Origin: Sporolactobacillus terrae DSM 11697
GTDB taxonomy: Bacteria > Bacillota > Bacilli > Bacillales > Sporolactobacillaceae
Assembly: GCF_000648615.1 (NCBI RefSeq)
Contig: NZ_JFZC01000078.1
Span: 1-52,981 of the forward strand
Length of the DNA: 52,981 nt
Reading direction: 5' to 3'
The translations under genes and the position numbers were made by a program. A model generated the notes under the pieces. The model worked only from the letters and a program-made list of their open reading frames with translations, did not search any database and had not been told where the DNA came from. Shown piece by piece: positions 1 to 7,714 of the stretch (positions within the stretch are counted from its first letter, which is position 1; each line of letters opens with the position of its first letter).

Positions 1-152
1 TAAAGGACATGACTTTCGCCAGGACAGCGATGCGTCCATCGCACATGCTGTGAACGAATTAAATCACCGACCTCGCAAATGTTTGGGCAGGAAGACTCCT
101 TTTGAGGTCTTTTATAATCAGGCGTTGCACTTAGTTTGACAATTCAAGCCTG
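1..152 (+). mobile_element. 3' end of an IS30-family insertion sequence (left edge)
   Basis: The reading frame 2-139 runs in from outside the window and encodes the end of an IS30-type DDE transposase: ELNHRPRKCLGRKTPFEVF, then a stop at 137-139. This NxRPRKxLGxKTPxEVF tail is diagnostic of the family. The following bases (TTTGACAATTCAAG, about 134-147) look like the IS30-type terminal inverted repeat, so the element probably ends near 150, just before the cshA terminator. Only the last 45 codons are visible, so whether the copy is intact cannot be judged. The insertion lies downstream of cshA and disrupts no gene seen here. Confidence 0.85.
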
Positions 153-185
153 TAAAAAAAAAACAACCCGAAGGCTGCTTTTCTT
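153..185 (-). terminator. Rho-independent terminator of cshA
   Basis: Read on the minus strand: AAGCAGCC-TTCG-GGTTGTTT followed by a long T run. It is an 8-bp stem with a UUCG tetraloop, 16 bases after the cshA stop codon. Confidence 0.85.
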
Positions 186-200
186 GGAAAACTTGTTGCA

Positions 201-1643
201 TCAATAATGCTGTGATTTTTGTTTGCTTCTTCCGCGATAATTGTTGTTTCGACGATCACGATCATGTGAACGGTAATTGTTGCGACCTCTTCCGCCGCCT
301 CGTTGCTGCCGATTTGATCGTTTAACCATGAGCGGTTGTTCACGGGTTAAACGTACCGGAGTTGTATCCGGCTCTTTAGTAATCAGCTTAAGGGCTGCAG
401 CGAGCACATCCGTTGCATCAAATTCATCAAGCAGATCTTGAGCCTTTGCTGCATAGCTGCGGTATTTTCCGGATTCAATCATTTCTTTTAAATTGTCAAT
501 AGCAATTTTCTGCTGTCCAGCTAATGCTTCTTCATAGCTTGGTGCATTGAGTTGTTTCATTGGCTGTTTCGTCAAACGTTCAATCGATCTCAGATGCGGG
601 AATTCACTCGGCGTAATAAAAGTGAGTGCCATTCCGGTTTTCCCAGCACGTCCTGTACGGCCGATCCGGTGTACATAGCTTTCCGGGTCTTGCGGAAGAT
701 CAAAGTTGTAGACATGCGTCACGTTGCTAATATCAAGTCCGCGTGCCGCCACATCCGTAGCAACCAGCAGTTTCACTTCATTCTGTTTAAAACGTCGCAG
801 AACAAGATCACGTTTTGACTGAGTCAGATCGCCGTGAATTCCTTCTGCCTCATAGCCTCTTTTTTGCAACGCACGCATCAGTTCGTCGACGCGTCGTTTT
901 GTCCGACCAAAGACAATTGCCCGTTCAGGCGATTGAATATCAAGAAAACGTGTCAGAGCATCAAATTTTTCAAGCTCACGAACCTTAACATAGCTTTGAT
1001 CAATTAATGACGTCGTTAGGGTCTTTGCTTTGATCTGAATTTTTTTAGGTTCATGCATGAATTTCTCAGCCAGCACTTGAATCGGTCTCGGCATCGTTGC
1101 TGAGAACAGCAAGGTTTGACGATTCTCCGGTGTAGCTTCCAAAATCGCATGAATATCTTCGATAAAGCCCATGTTCAACATTTCATCTGCTTCATCAAGC
1201 ACAACTACCTTGATCTGATCCAAGCGAATTGTTCTTCTTTTGATGTGGTCGAGCAATCGTCCAGGAGTTGCCGAAATAATACTTGGACGCCTTTTCAAAT
1301 CACGGATTTGCCGCTGGATATCTTGACCGCCATAAATCGCAACCGTTCTGACCTTTTTATAAAAGCCGAGCGCGTTAAGTTCTTGAGCATTCTGAATCGC
1401 AAGTTCACGCGTCGGTGTAATGACAACTCCTTGAATATCCGAGTTGTGGGGATCGGCTGCTTCGATCATCGGGATACCAAATGCAGTTGTTTTTCCTGTA
1501 CCCGTTTGTGCTTGACCGATCAGGTCAACACCTGTTTCCGCAACCGGAATCGCTTGTTCCTGAATTGGAGTCATATCGGTAAACCCCATTCGCTCGGTTG
1601 CTTTCTTTACTTCTTGACTGATTTCGAGTTCTGAAAATTTCAT
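201..1643 (-). CDS. cshA: DEAD-box ATP-dependent RNA helicase CshA
   Basis: 480-residue DEAD-box helicase. Visible motifs, in order: Q-motif around residues 20-30 (FTDMTPIQ), Walker A AQTGTGKT (45-52), PTREL (77-81), TPGRL (126-130), DEAD (150-153), SAT (about 182), [11 protein letters not shown] and [10 protein letters not shown] in the second RecA domain. The C-terminus, about the last 40 residues, is an Arg/Gly/Asn-rich basic tail typical of CshA-class proteins, which bind RNA and join the RNA degradosome and ribosome assembly, especially in the cold. The length is close to the Bacillus protein (about 490). ATG is preceded by AAGGAG. The leader contains a strong hairpin (1693-1725). Family assignment is certain; CshA rather than CshB rests on length and the RG-rich tail. 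Confidence 0.95.
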   Translation of the reverse strand: MKFSELEISQEVKKATERMGFTDMTPIQEQAIPVAETGVDLIGQAQTGTGKTTAFGIPMIEAADPHNSDIQGVVITPTRELAIQNAQELNALGFYKKVRTVAIYGGQDIQRQIRDLKRRPSIISATPGRLLDHIKRRTIRLDQIKVVVLDEADEMLNMGFIEDIHAILEATPENRQTLLFSATMPRPIQVLAEKFMHEPKKIQIKAKTLTTSLIDQSYVKVRELEKFDALTRFLDIQSPERAIVFGRTKRRVDELMRALQKRGYEAEGIHGDLTQSKRDLVLRRFKQNEVKLLVATDVAARGLDISNVTHVYNFDLPQDPESYVHRIGRTGRAGKTGMALTFITPSEFPHLRSIERLTKQPMKQLNAPSYEEALAGQQKIAIDNLKEMIESGKYRSYAAKAQDLLDEFDATDVLAAALKLITKEPDTTPVRLTREQPLMVKRSNRQQRGGGRGRNNYRSHDRDRRNNNYRGRSKQKSQHY

Positions 1644-1692
1644 TAAGTTATACTATCTCCTTTTTCATGTTTAGTACGATCAATTAAATGAT

Positions 1693-1725
1693 TAGGCATT
1701 CCCCGCGCCGGACGGAAAATGCCTA
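1693..1725 (-). promoter_or_regulatory. Stem-loop in the cshA 5' leader
   Basis: On the minus strand TAGGCATTTTCC pairs with GGGGAATGCCTA (12 bp including two G-U pairs) around a 9-base GC-rich loop. It lies about 50-80 bases upstream of the cshA start codon with no U tract after it, so it is not an ordinary terminator. Structured leaders that let a helicase control its own synthesis are known for DEAD-box genes; that role here is inference. Confidence 0.5.
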
Positions 1726-1924
1726 CTAAACATTGAACGAGATCTCATCGTTGTTTTCAAAAGTAAACCTCTTCCATCCCTATGATTACCTAAGCACATA
1801 GATTCACCTTACCATGTACAGCGATGAATTGCAACGAAGGCGAATGAACGCATGGGTTGAATCCAACCGTTTTCGTCAATAATAATGGTCAATGTTCACA
1901 TTCATTTCAAACGAAAAGCGAATA

Positions 1925-1970
1925 AAGTGTAACACATTCAATAAAAAGTGTGATAACATTCAAGTATAAT
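1925..1970 (+). promoter_or_regulatory. zwf promoter region with tandem operator-like repeats
   Basis: TATAAT at 1965-1970 is a consensus -10 box without a clear -35. Immediately upstream are two imperfect direct copies, AAGTGTAACACATTCAA (1925-1941) and AAGTGTGATAACATTCAA (1946-1963), offset by 21 bases, i.e. two helical turns. A weak -35 behind tandem same-face repeats suggests a site for an activator or repressor; the protein is unknown. Confidence 0.5.
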
Positions 1971-1995
1971 GAACGAGGAACGAGGGAATGAACAG

Positions 1996-3471
1996 ATGAT
2001 CGAAACGTCAAAAGAGCCGGTATTAATCTTTCTTTTCGGGGCAACAGGAGATCTCGCTCGTAGGAAGTTATATTCCGCTCTTTATCGACTGTATAAACGG
2101 GATCAAGAATTTGCTGTAATTGGTCTTGCACGTCGCGCGCACACGGATGAAACCTATCGCGATTTAATTAATGACTCGCTACCTTCCGAGGTTGGTCAGC
2201 GTCAGCACTTTTTGGAACGCTTTTATTATCGCCGCTTAGACATTACGCGTCCTGAAAATTTTGCTACCCTAAAAAGTTTCAGTGACGAACTTAATGAACG
2301 TTATCAGTTAAAAGGTAATCGAATTTTTTATCTTTCCTTGGCTCCAGCATATTTTGCTGAAGCTGCGAAAAATTTAAAAAAATCCGGACTATCAACCACT
2401 TCAGGTTGGAAACGGTTAGTTATCGAAAAGCCTTTTGGGCACGATCTGAAATCCTCGAAAGACTTAAACGAAAGTTTGCTCCATGCTTTCTCTGAAGAGG
2501 AAATTTTTCGAATCGACCATTATCTAGGCAAAGAAATGGTACAAAACATAGAGGTTCTGCGCTTTGCAAATCCGATTTTCGAAGCAATTTGGAACCGCCG
2601 TTACATTTCAAATGTGCAAATCACGCTCAGTGAAACTCTCGGCGTCGGTGACCGAGCAAACTATTATGATCAAACCGGTGCGCTTTTGGACATGGTACAG
2701 AATCACATTATGCAGCTACTGACCTTGATTGCGATGGAGCCGCCGACACAACTTGAGACCGATGATTTGCGTTACGAAAAGGTCAAAGTGTTGAAAGCAA
2801 TCCGACCAATGAACATTCATAATATCGCTGAAGAAATTGTTCGCGGTCAGTATACGCGCGGTATTTCACCGAAACGTGAAAAAATGCGTGCGTATCTTAA
2901 TGAGGACAATGTTCGGAGTGATTCAGATACTGAAACCTTTGTAGCTTCACGATTTCAAATTGATAATTACCGCTGGCAAGGCGTTCCATTTTACGTACGT
3001 ACAGGAAAACGAATGGCTGAAAAGGCAACACAGATTGTGATTCAATTTAGAAAGCTGCCCAAAAATCCCTATTTCCATAACGTCAACCATGTCGGTCCGA
3101 ACTTGCTCGTCATCTATATATCACCTGACGAGGGACTTTCGTTGAAATTAAATGTAAAAGCAAATGGTGAGGCAGGCAGCAATACCGTTCCTATATCTCT
3201 AAAGTTCCGCAATAATGAATTGGCGATGGAAAATATGCAAGATGCCTATGAGCGGCTGATCGCCGATTGTATTAAAGGTGATTCAACGAATTTTACACGT
3301 TGGGATGAGGTCTTGTATTCATGGGGAATCATTGACTCAATTGTTGATTCCTGCAAAAAGCGGCATGTACCGATTGACTACTATGAGGCCGGCTCAATGG
3401 GGCCATCTACAGCAGACGAATTACTGGAAAAACACGGTCATCATTGGTGGCCAATCATGCATATGGAATAA
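1996..3471 (+). CDS. zwf: Glucose-6-phosphate 1-dehydrogenase
   Basis: 491 residues. Oxidises glucose-6-phosphate to 6-phosphogluconolactone with NADP, the entry step of the oxidative pentose-phosphate pathway. The N-terminal Rossmann fingerprint FGATGDLARRKLY is at residues 14-26 and the active-site signature RIDHYLGKE at about 172-180. Length is normal for the family. The start at 1996 is preferred over the in-frame ATG at 1969, because that ATG overlaps the likely -10 box TATAAT and because CGAGGGA (1981-1987) sits about 8 bases before 1996. It is monocistronic, with a shared hairpin terminator facing dat. The partner enzyme gnd is at 20553 in this window. Confidence 0.95.
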   Translation: MIETSKEPVLIFLFGATGDLARRKLYSALYRLYKRDQEFAVIGLARRAHTDETYRDLINDSLPSEVGQRQHFLERFYYRRLDITRPENFATLKSFSDELNERYQLKGNRIFYLSLAPAYFAEAAKNLKKSGLSTTSGWKRLVIEKPFGHDLKSSKDLNESLLHAFSEEEIFRIDHYLGKEMVQNIEVLRFANPIFEAIWNRRYISNVQITLSETLGVGDRANYYDQTGALLDMVQNHIMQLLTLIAMEPPTQLETDDLRYEKVKVLKAIRPMNIHNIAEEIVRGQYTRGISPKREKMRAYLNEDNVRSDSDTETFVASRFQIDNYRWQGVPFYVRTGKRMAEKATQIVIQFRKLPKNPYFHNVNHVGPNLLVIYISPDEGLSLKLNVKANGEAGSNTVPISLKFRNNELAMENMQDAYERLIADCIKGDSTNFTRWDEVLYSWGIIDSIVDSCKKRHVPIDYYEAGSMGPSTADELLEKHGHHWWPIMHME

Positions 3472-3489
3472 ATAATAATCCTACAAAAA

Positions 3490-3530
3490 ATAAGGCGTCT
3501 CGCATTAAGCGAGGCGCTTTATTCTGTAGG
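3490..3530. terminator. Bidirectional terminator between zwf and dat
   Basis: GCGTCTCGC-attaa-GCGAGGCGC hairpin flanked by A-rich and T-rich tracts, located between the convergent zwf and dat stop codons. Confidence 0.8.
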
Positions 3531-3538
3531 AAAATGAT

Positions 3539-4396
3539 TTATGAAACCGTTTGAGTTCGAATCCGTTCTACTTCAGCATCAAATGCGGCAATCAGCTTTT
3601 TCGAGAGTGCACCAGGTTCTCCAGCGTTGATCAGTTGATCGTCAATTTGCAGTACTGGTTTTACTTCATTGCTTGTACTCGTAATGAATACTTCATCTGC
3701 ATGCAACAGTTCTTCCAGCGTGAATTCACGCTCAGAAACCGGAATATCAAGTTGTTTTGCCAGATCGAGAACAAACAAGCGTGTGATCCCATTAAGAATC
3801 AGATGATCAGCCGGATGCGTCACGAGTTCCCCAGCTTTGGCAATGAATACATTGCTTGATGATCCTTCTGTAACGGTTTCCCCGCGATGCAAAATCGCCT
3901 CTCCAGCGCTCACACTGTGCGCTTTTTGTTTCGCAAGGACATTTCCCAGCAGATTCAGCGTTTTAATGTCGCACCGCAGCCAGCGAATATCCTCTGCAAG
4001 CACCGCTTTAATTCCTTTCGGTCGTTTTGACAGATCGCGAACCTTGGACGATACGGAGCCGGTGATTACAGGCGGCGTGTGTTCCGGAAAAAAGTGCTGT
4101 CGCGGAGCTGCTCCCCTTGTAATTTGGAAATAGACAACGCCGTCCTCTAATTGGTTCAGTTCGATCAGCTTTTTAATGTTATCTGCGAGATGCTCAATGC
4201 TGTAAGGCAATGTCAAACTAAGCTCGCGTGCACTGCGTTCCAAGCGTTTCAGATGCGGCTCAAGTAAGAAAATTTTTCCGCTGTAGACCATCATTGCTTC
4301 ATAAATGCCATCTCCAAATTGATAGCCTCGGTCTTCAATATCCACCTTTGCTTGCGCGCGATCGATAAATTGATCCTGATACAATATCGTTGCCAA
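3539..4396 (-). CDS. dat: D-amino-acid aminotransferase
   Basis: 285-residue fold-type IV PLP aminotransferase. It should interconvert D-alanine and 2-oxoglutarate with pyruvate and D-glutamate, supplying D-amino acids for peptidoglycan. The internal-aldimine lysine falls at residue 145 within CDIKTLNLL, the same position as in Bacillus D-amino-acid transaminase. The N-terminal RGYQFGDGIYE and the GETVTEGSSSNVF phosphate-binding loop are typical. The start codon is TTG with an AGAGGGGG Shine-Dalgarno 8 bases upstream. The gene appears monocistronic. A branched-chain aminotransferase is less likely given the DGIYE signature and the length. Confidence 0.92.
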   Translation of the reverse strand: MATILYQDQFIDRAQAKVDIEDRGYQFGDGIYEAMMVYSGKIFLLEPHLKRLERSARELSLTLPYSIEHLADNIKKLIELNQLEDGVVYFQITRGAAPRQHFFPEHTPPVITGSVSSKVRDLSKRPKGIKAVLAEDIRWLRCDIKTLNLLGNVLAKQKAHSVSAGEAILHRGETVTEGSSSNVFIAKAGELVTHPADHLILNGITRLFVLDLAKQLDIPVSEREFTLEELLHADEVFITSTSNEVKPVLQIDDQLINAGEPGALSKKLIAAFDAEVERIRTQTVS

Positions 4397-4495
4397 CGCC
4401 GCAACCCCCTCTTACAATCGATAATCTGATTATATGCTCCTTTTGTCGGCACGACAATCCCGTACTATTCAGATTTACTAATCCTAAGTGATCTA

Positions 4496-5212
4496 TTATT
4501 TTTTTGTTTGCTTTTTTACAATGTCTTCAATCAGTCGCTTAGCCATTTTGTTATAGCCTTCACGATTTGGGTGAAAGTGATCTTTAGAGAGCAGCTGTTT
4601 CGACTTGTTTCGAAACAAGTCGCTCGTCGGGATGAATGAAATGGGCTGATAATTTTCACTAATCTGCTTGCTGTTGGCGTTCCACTTAGCCAAAATTGGT
4701 ACAAAATCTTCATTGGCTTCACCGAGATAGTCTTCAAAAGGATTATAAAGTCCAAAATAATAGACAGAGGCATCGGGGTTTAATTGACGGATTTCCTTCA
4801 ATACTTGCTTCAATTTAGTCGAAAAGATTGTTTGTTCTTTATTAAAATCACCGGCGTGCAGATCAAGAAAATTCTGTCTGAAAACATGAACAATATCATT
4901 GCCGCCTATGGTAAGAAAAATGGTATTGGAAGCTTTGATCGCCTTGCGATATTTTGGCTGCTTGAGCTTCTTTAACAAATCAGCGGAGGTATCTCCACGA
5001 TGACCAAGATCGCTTACTGAAACACTTTTTACATTTTTTTCTTTCTTGAGCATTTCAGCGGCTGCTCCAACATAGCCCTGATTCTCAAGATCCCCGACAC
5101 CTTCAGTCAGCGAATCGCCTAAAGCCGTTATTTTGTAATGGATGGGTTTCGGCTTTTTGGGAGCAGCACTTGGCCGCAGCGCGATATAGCCAAAAATCAC
5201 TGCTGCAGCCAT
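4496..5212 (-). CDS. Membrane-anchored or secreted SGNH/GDSL hydrolase
   Basis: At least 238 residues. Block I GDSLTEGVGD (about 33-42), GGND (Block III) and a C-terminal DHFHPNREGYNKMA with the catalytic Asp/His define an SGNH esterase/lipase of the YpmR type. The hydrophobic N-terminus is a signal anchor, so the enzyme acts outside the membrane; its substrate is unknown. The start is uncertain. The ATG at 5212 has no Shine-Dalgarno and cuts the signal anchor in the middle. The frame is open up to 5266 and reads KKKAIIYLLIVL before that Met. An ATT codon at 5251-5249 lies just after GAGGGGTCGAAGGA. It lies directly downstream of the GrpB-family gene, probably co-transcribed. Confidence 0.85.
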   Translation of the reverse strand: MAAAVIFGYIALRPSAAPKKPKPIHYKITALGDSLTEGVGDLENQGYVGAAAEMLKKEKNVKSVSVSDLGHRGDTSADLLKKLKQPKYRKAIKASNTIFLTIGGNDIVHVFRQNFLDLHAGDFNKEQTIFSTKLKQVLKEIRQLNPDASVYYFGLYNPFEDYLGEANEDFVPILAKWNANSKQISENYQPISFIPTSDLFRNKSKQLLSKDHFHPNREGYNKMAKRLIEDIVKKQTKK

Positions 5213-5277
5213 TAATACAATTAAAAGATAAATGATTGCTTTCTTTTTAATTTCCTTCGACCCCTCTTACTTTTTCT

Positions 5278-5805
5278 TTATGCGTCGTACCACCACTGCA
5301 AGGCACGCTGCTCAATGTACCTACACATTTCCTTCTTTCCCAACCAGTAACTCTCGCGATCATCTGAAAACTGTTCGGCAAGCTTAATCTTGATCTGACT
5401 GTAGCTTGCAGCATCGTCATCATGCGTTCTTAAATAGTCGCGAAAGGCAAGATGACGAACAACATCTTCTGATTCAGCTTCAAAGACATGCAAATGTACC
5501 AGGTGATCGCCCGAAGCATCTTTCTTTTCAAAATAACGGCGCCTTCGAATCCCATATTCCCCTAGTGCTTCATAACCGGCTTGAGACAATTTGCCAGTAT
5601 ACGCATCAACACCGGACAAATCATGCACCTCGGCAAGAATATCGATGGTAGGCTTAGCTGCCATGCCTTCAATGGACGTACTTCCAATATGGTGAATAGC
5701 AGTCAGCAGCGGTTCAAGGATATGTGCAACATGTGCGGCTTCACGCTTATAGTTGACCTCCCATTTGGGATCATAAGGAACAACGTGAAGCTTATTCTGA
5801 GCCAT
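5278..5805 (-). CDS. GrpB/UPF0157 family protein
   Basis: 175 residues. VVPYDPKWEVNYKREAAHV followed by HHIGSTSIEGMAAKPTIDI is the signature of the GrpB (UPF0157) family, which has a nucleotidyltransferase-like fold; GSTSIxG...KPxID is the conserved core. Some members are found fused to dephospho-CoA kinase, but the function is not established and none is claimed. A good Shine-Dalgarno (GAGAGGTGATTTGA) precedes the ATG. It is the first gene of a probable two-gene unit with the SGNH hydrolase. Confidence 0.9.
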   Translation of the reverse strand: MAQNKLHVVPYDPKWEVNYKREAAHVAHILEPLLTAIHHIGSTSIEGMAAKPTIDILAEVHDLSGVDAYTGKLSQAGYEALGEYGIRRRRYFEKKDASGDHLVHLHVFEAESEDVVRHLAFRDYLRTHDDDAASYSQIKIKLAEQFSDDRESYWLGKKEMCRYIEQRALQWWYDA

Positions 5806-6067
5806 TCAAATCACCTCTCATAGCAAAGACTCGTGATCATTCTAACATAGGCGATTGTTCACGTCAGAGAAAAGTGCTAAAAAACTCAAATTTCAAAACT
5901 GGATCATCCCTCGATAAGATTTTTCGTGAAACACCGCGCTTTTCTTTATATTTGTCTGTTGTACGCAATCACGTCTTACGGCACCGTTTATCACGACTCG
6001 CGTATTTTTCTTTTATTTCAGCAGTCTGCTACAATAAATAGGATCAATCAAAATGGGAGGGTTTTCC

Positions 6068-7441
6068 ATGGAAGAACCTATCGTGACGACTTTAGAAAAA
6101 AATAGAGACCGCTACTTAAAACAAATGATTGAATTTCTGTCTATTCCCAGTATCAGCTCTGATTCAACGCACAAAGCAGATGTACGCCGCGCTGCTGAAT
6201 GGTTGGCGAACGATTTAAAACACGGTGGTCTGAGTCATGTGCAGATTCTTGAAACAGCCGGTCACCCGGTTGTTTATGCCGATTATTTAACTGATGAGAA
6301 CAAACCCACCGTTCTCTGTTACGGACACTATGACGTGCAACCGGTTGATCCAGTCGATCAATGGCAAACGGATCCTTTTAAACCAGAGATCAGAGACAAC
6401 ATCATTTACGGACGCGGGACAAGCGATGACAAAGGCCAAGTCTTCATGCTGGCTAAGATGGCTGAAACGATTCTTGACGCAACCGGAACACTTCCGGTCA
6501 ACCTTAAATTCTGTTTTGAAGGTGAAGAAGAAATTGGTAGTGCTCATCTCGATGATTTTGTTGATGCGCATCTTGATCTACTGAAAGCGGATGTTCTGCT
6601 TGTTTCCGATACGACCATGCTTGGCATGGATCAGCCGGCTGTCAGCTACGGTCTCCGCGGTATTTGCGGCCTAGAAGTACGTTTGCGCGGCCCCAAAGGA
6701 GACCTTCACTCCGGTGTCTACGGCGGCGCTGTACAAAACACACTGCATGCAATGGTTGAATTGTTGGCCAGCCTGCATGATCATCATGGCCGTGTAACGG
6801 TTGACGGCTTCTACGACCAAGTAAAGCCTTTGACAAAAGAGGAACGAAAGGTTTGTGAAACGCTTTCTGATGATGACGTGCTGAAAAAAGAGCTTGATGT
6901 TGATGCGTTATATGGTGAAGAAGGTTACCCAACGGTTGCACGCATCTGGTCACGCCCGACATTGGAATTGAATGGTGTTTACGGCGGCTTTCAAGGCGAA
7001 GGTTTAAAAACCGTTATTCCGTCTACAGCTACCGCCAAAATAACATGCCGGCTTGTTCCTGATCAGGATCCGGCACTCATCGGAGCTCTTTTGAGAAAAC
7101 ATCTTAAAGACCATCTGCCTGCCGGTGTTAAATTGGAAGTAGAATTAATGGACCATGCCGATCCATTCATTATGCCTGTTGACCATCCTGCTTTACAAGC
7201 TGCCCACAATGCCCTTGAAAAAGCATTCCATACAAAGGCTATTCTGTCACGCCAAGGCGGATCAGTACCTATTGTCAATACATTCCATGACAAACTAGGA
7301 CTTGCCCCGATACTCATGGGGTTCGGATTGGACAGTGAGAATTTCCATGCGCCCAACGAACATTTTCATCTTAAGAATTTTGATCGCGGATTGCGCGCTT
7401 TAACTGAGTTTTTATTCGAGCTTTCCAAACAAATGAACTAA
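6068..7441 (+). CDS. M20 family dipeptidase
   Basis: 457-residue zinc peptidase of family M20 (ArgE/DapE/carnosinase type). Metal ligands are visible in CYGHYDVQPVDP (His/Asp) and GRGTSDDKGQ (bridging Asp), the catalytic Glu in FEGEEEIGS, then SDT and the C-terminal NEHFHLKNF with the last His. A dimerisation domain lies between. It likely hydrolyses dipeptides in the cytoplasm. The start at 6068 is chosen because GGGAGG (6055-6060) sits 7 bases before it; the upstream ATG at 6053 overlaps that Shine-Dalgarno. A strong terminator follows. The closest substrate class (general dipeptides or acylated amino acids) cannot be decided from motifs. Confidence 0.92.
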   Translation: MEEPIVTTLEKNRDRYLKQMIEFLSIPSISSDSTHKADVRRAAEWLANDLKHGGLSHVQILETAGHPVVYADYLTDENKPTVLCYGHYDVQPVDPVDQWQTDPFKPEIRDNIIYGRGTSDDKGQVFMLAKMAETILDATGTLPVNLKFCFEGEEEIGSAHLDDFVDAHLDLLKADVLLVSDTTMLGMDQPAVSYGLRGICGLEVRLRGPKGDLHSGVYGGAVQNTLHAMVELLASLHDHHGRVTVDGFYDQVKPLTKEERKVCETLSDDDVLKKELDVDALYGEEGYPTVARIWSRPTLELNGVYGGFQGEGLKTVIPSTATAKITCRLVPDQDPALIGALLRKHLKDHLPAGVKLEVELMDHADPFIMPVDHPALQAAHNALEKAFHTKAILSRQGGSVPIVNTFHDKLGLAPILMGFGLDSENFHAPNEHFHLKNFDRGLRALTEFLFELSKQMN

Positions 7442-7474
7442 TTACTCATTGATAAAGACCTTGCGTATAAGAAA

Positions 7475-7506
7475 AGAGGCTGCCATTATCGGCAGCCTCT
7501 TTTTCA
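7475..7506 (+). terminator. Terminator of the M20 dipeptidase gene
   Basis: GAGGCTGCC-attatc-GGCAGCCTC followed by T5, 35 bases after the stop codon. Confidence 0.9.
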
Positions 7507-7714
7507 TTGAAGAAGTTCTATGAAGTTTGTTCATGCATAGCGAATCTTTTCTTGAGTTTCTTTAAAAAAAGAATTCAGTGATAACCCTAGGATCAAACGT
7601 TAACCATCCCAACGGAACTCACTCCCTCGAAAATCATCCGTATGTCTGAAGGAACTTTCATAATCTCCTTCGTTCATTATCATGGCTATTTGTGAGAGAA
7701 TTATACGTAGCGGT

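Larger units (their letters stand above)
1644..1995. other. Intergenic region between divergent cshA and zwf
   Basis: About 350 bases without a credible gene. It holds the cshA leader with a 12-bp hairpin (1693-1725) and, next to zwf, two imperfect direct repeats (1925-1941 and 1946-1964) followed by a TATAAT hexamer (1965-1970). Nothing else recognisable was seen. Confidence 0.6.

Noticed and set aside
552-1634. Long plus-strand ORFs opposite cshA and similar antisense frames elsewhere
   Set aside because: Shadows of strongly coding genes with no independent start signals.
1969-1995. Earlier ATG for zwf
   Set aside because: It lies within the TATAAT -10 hexamer and lacks a Shine-Dalgarno; 1996 fits better.
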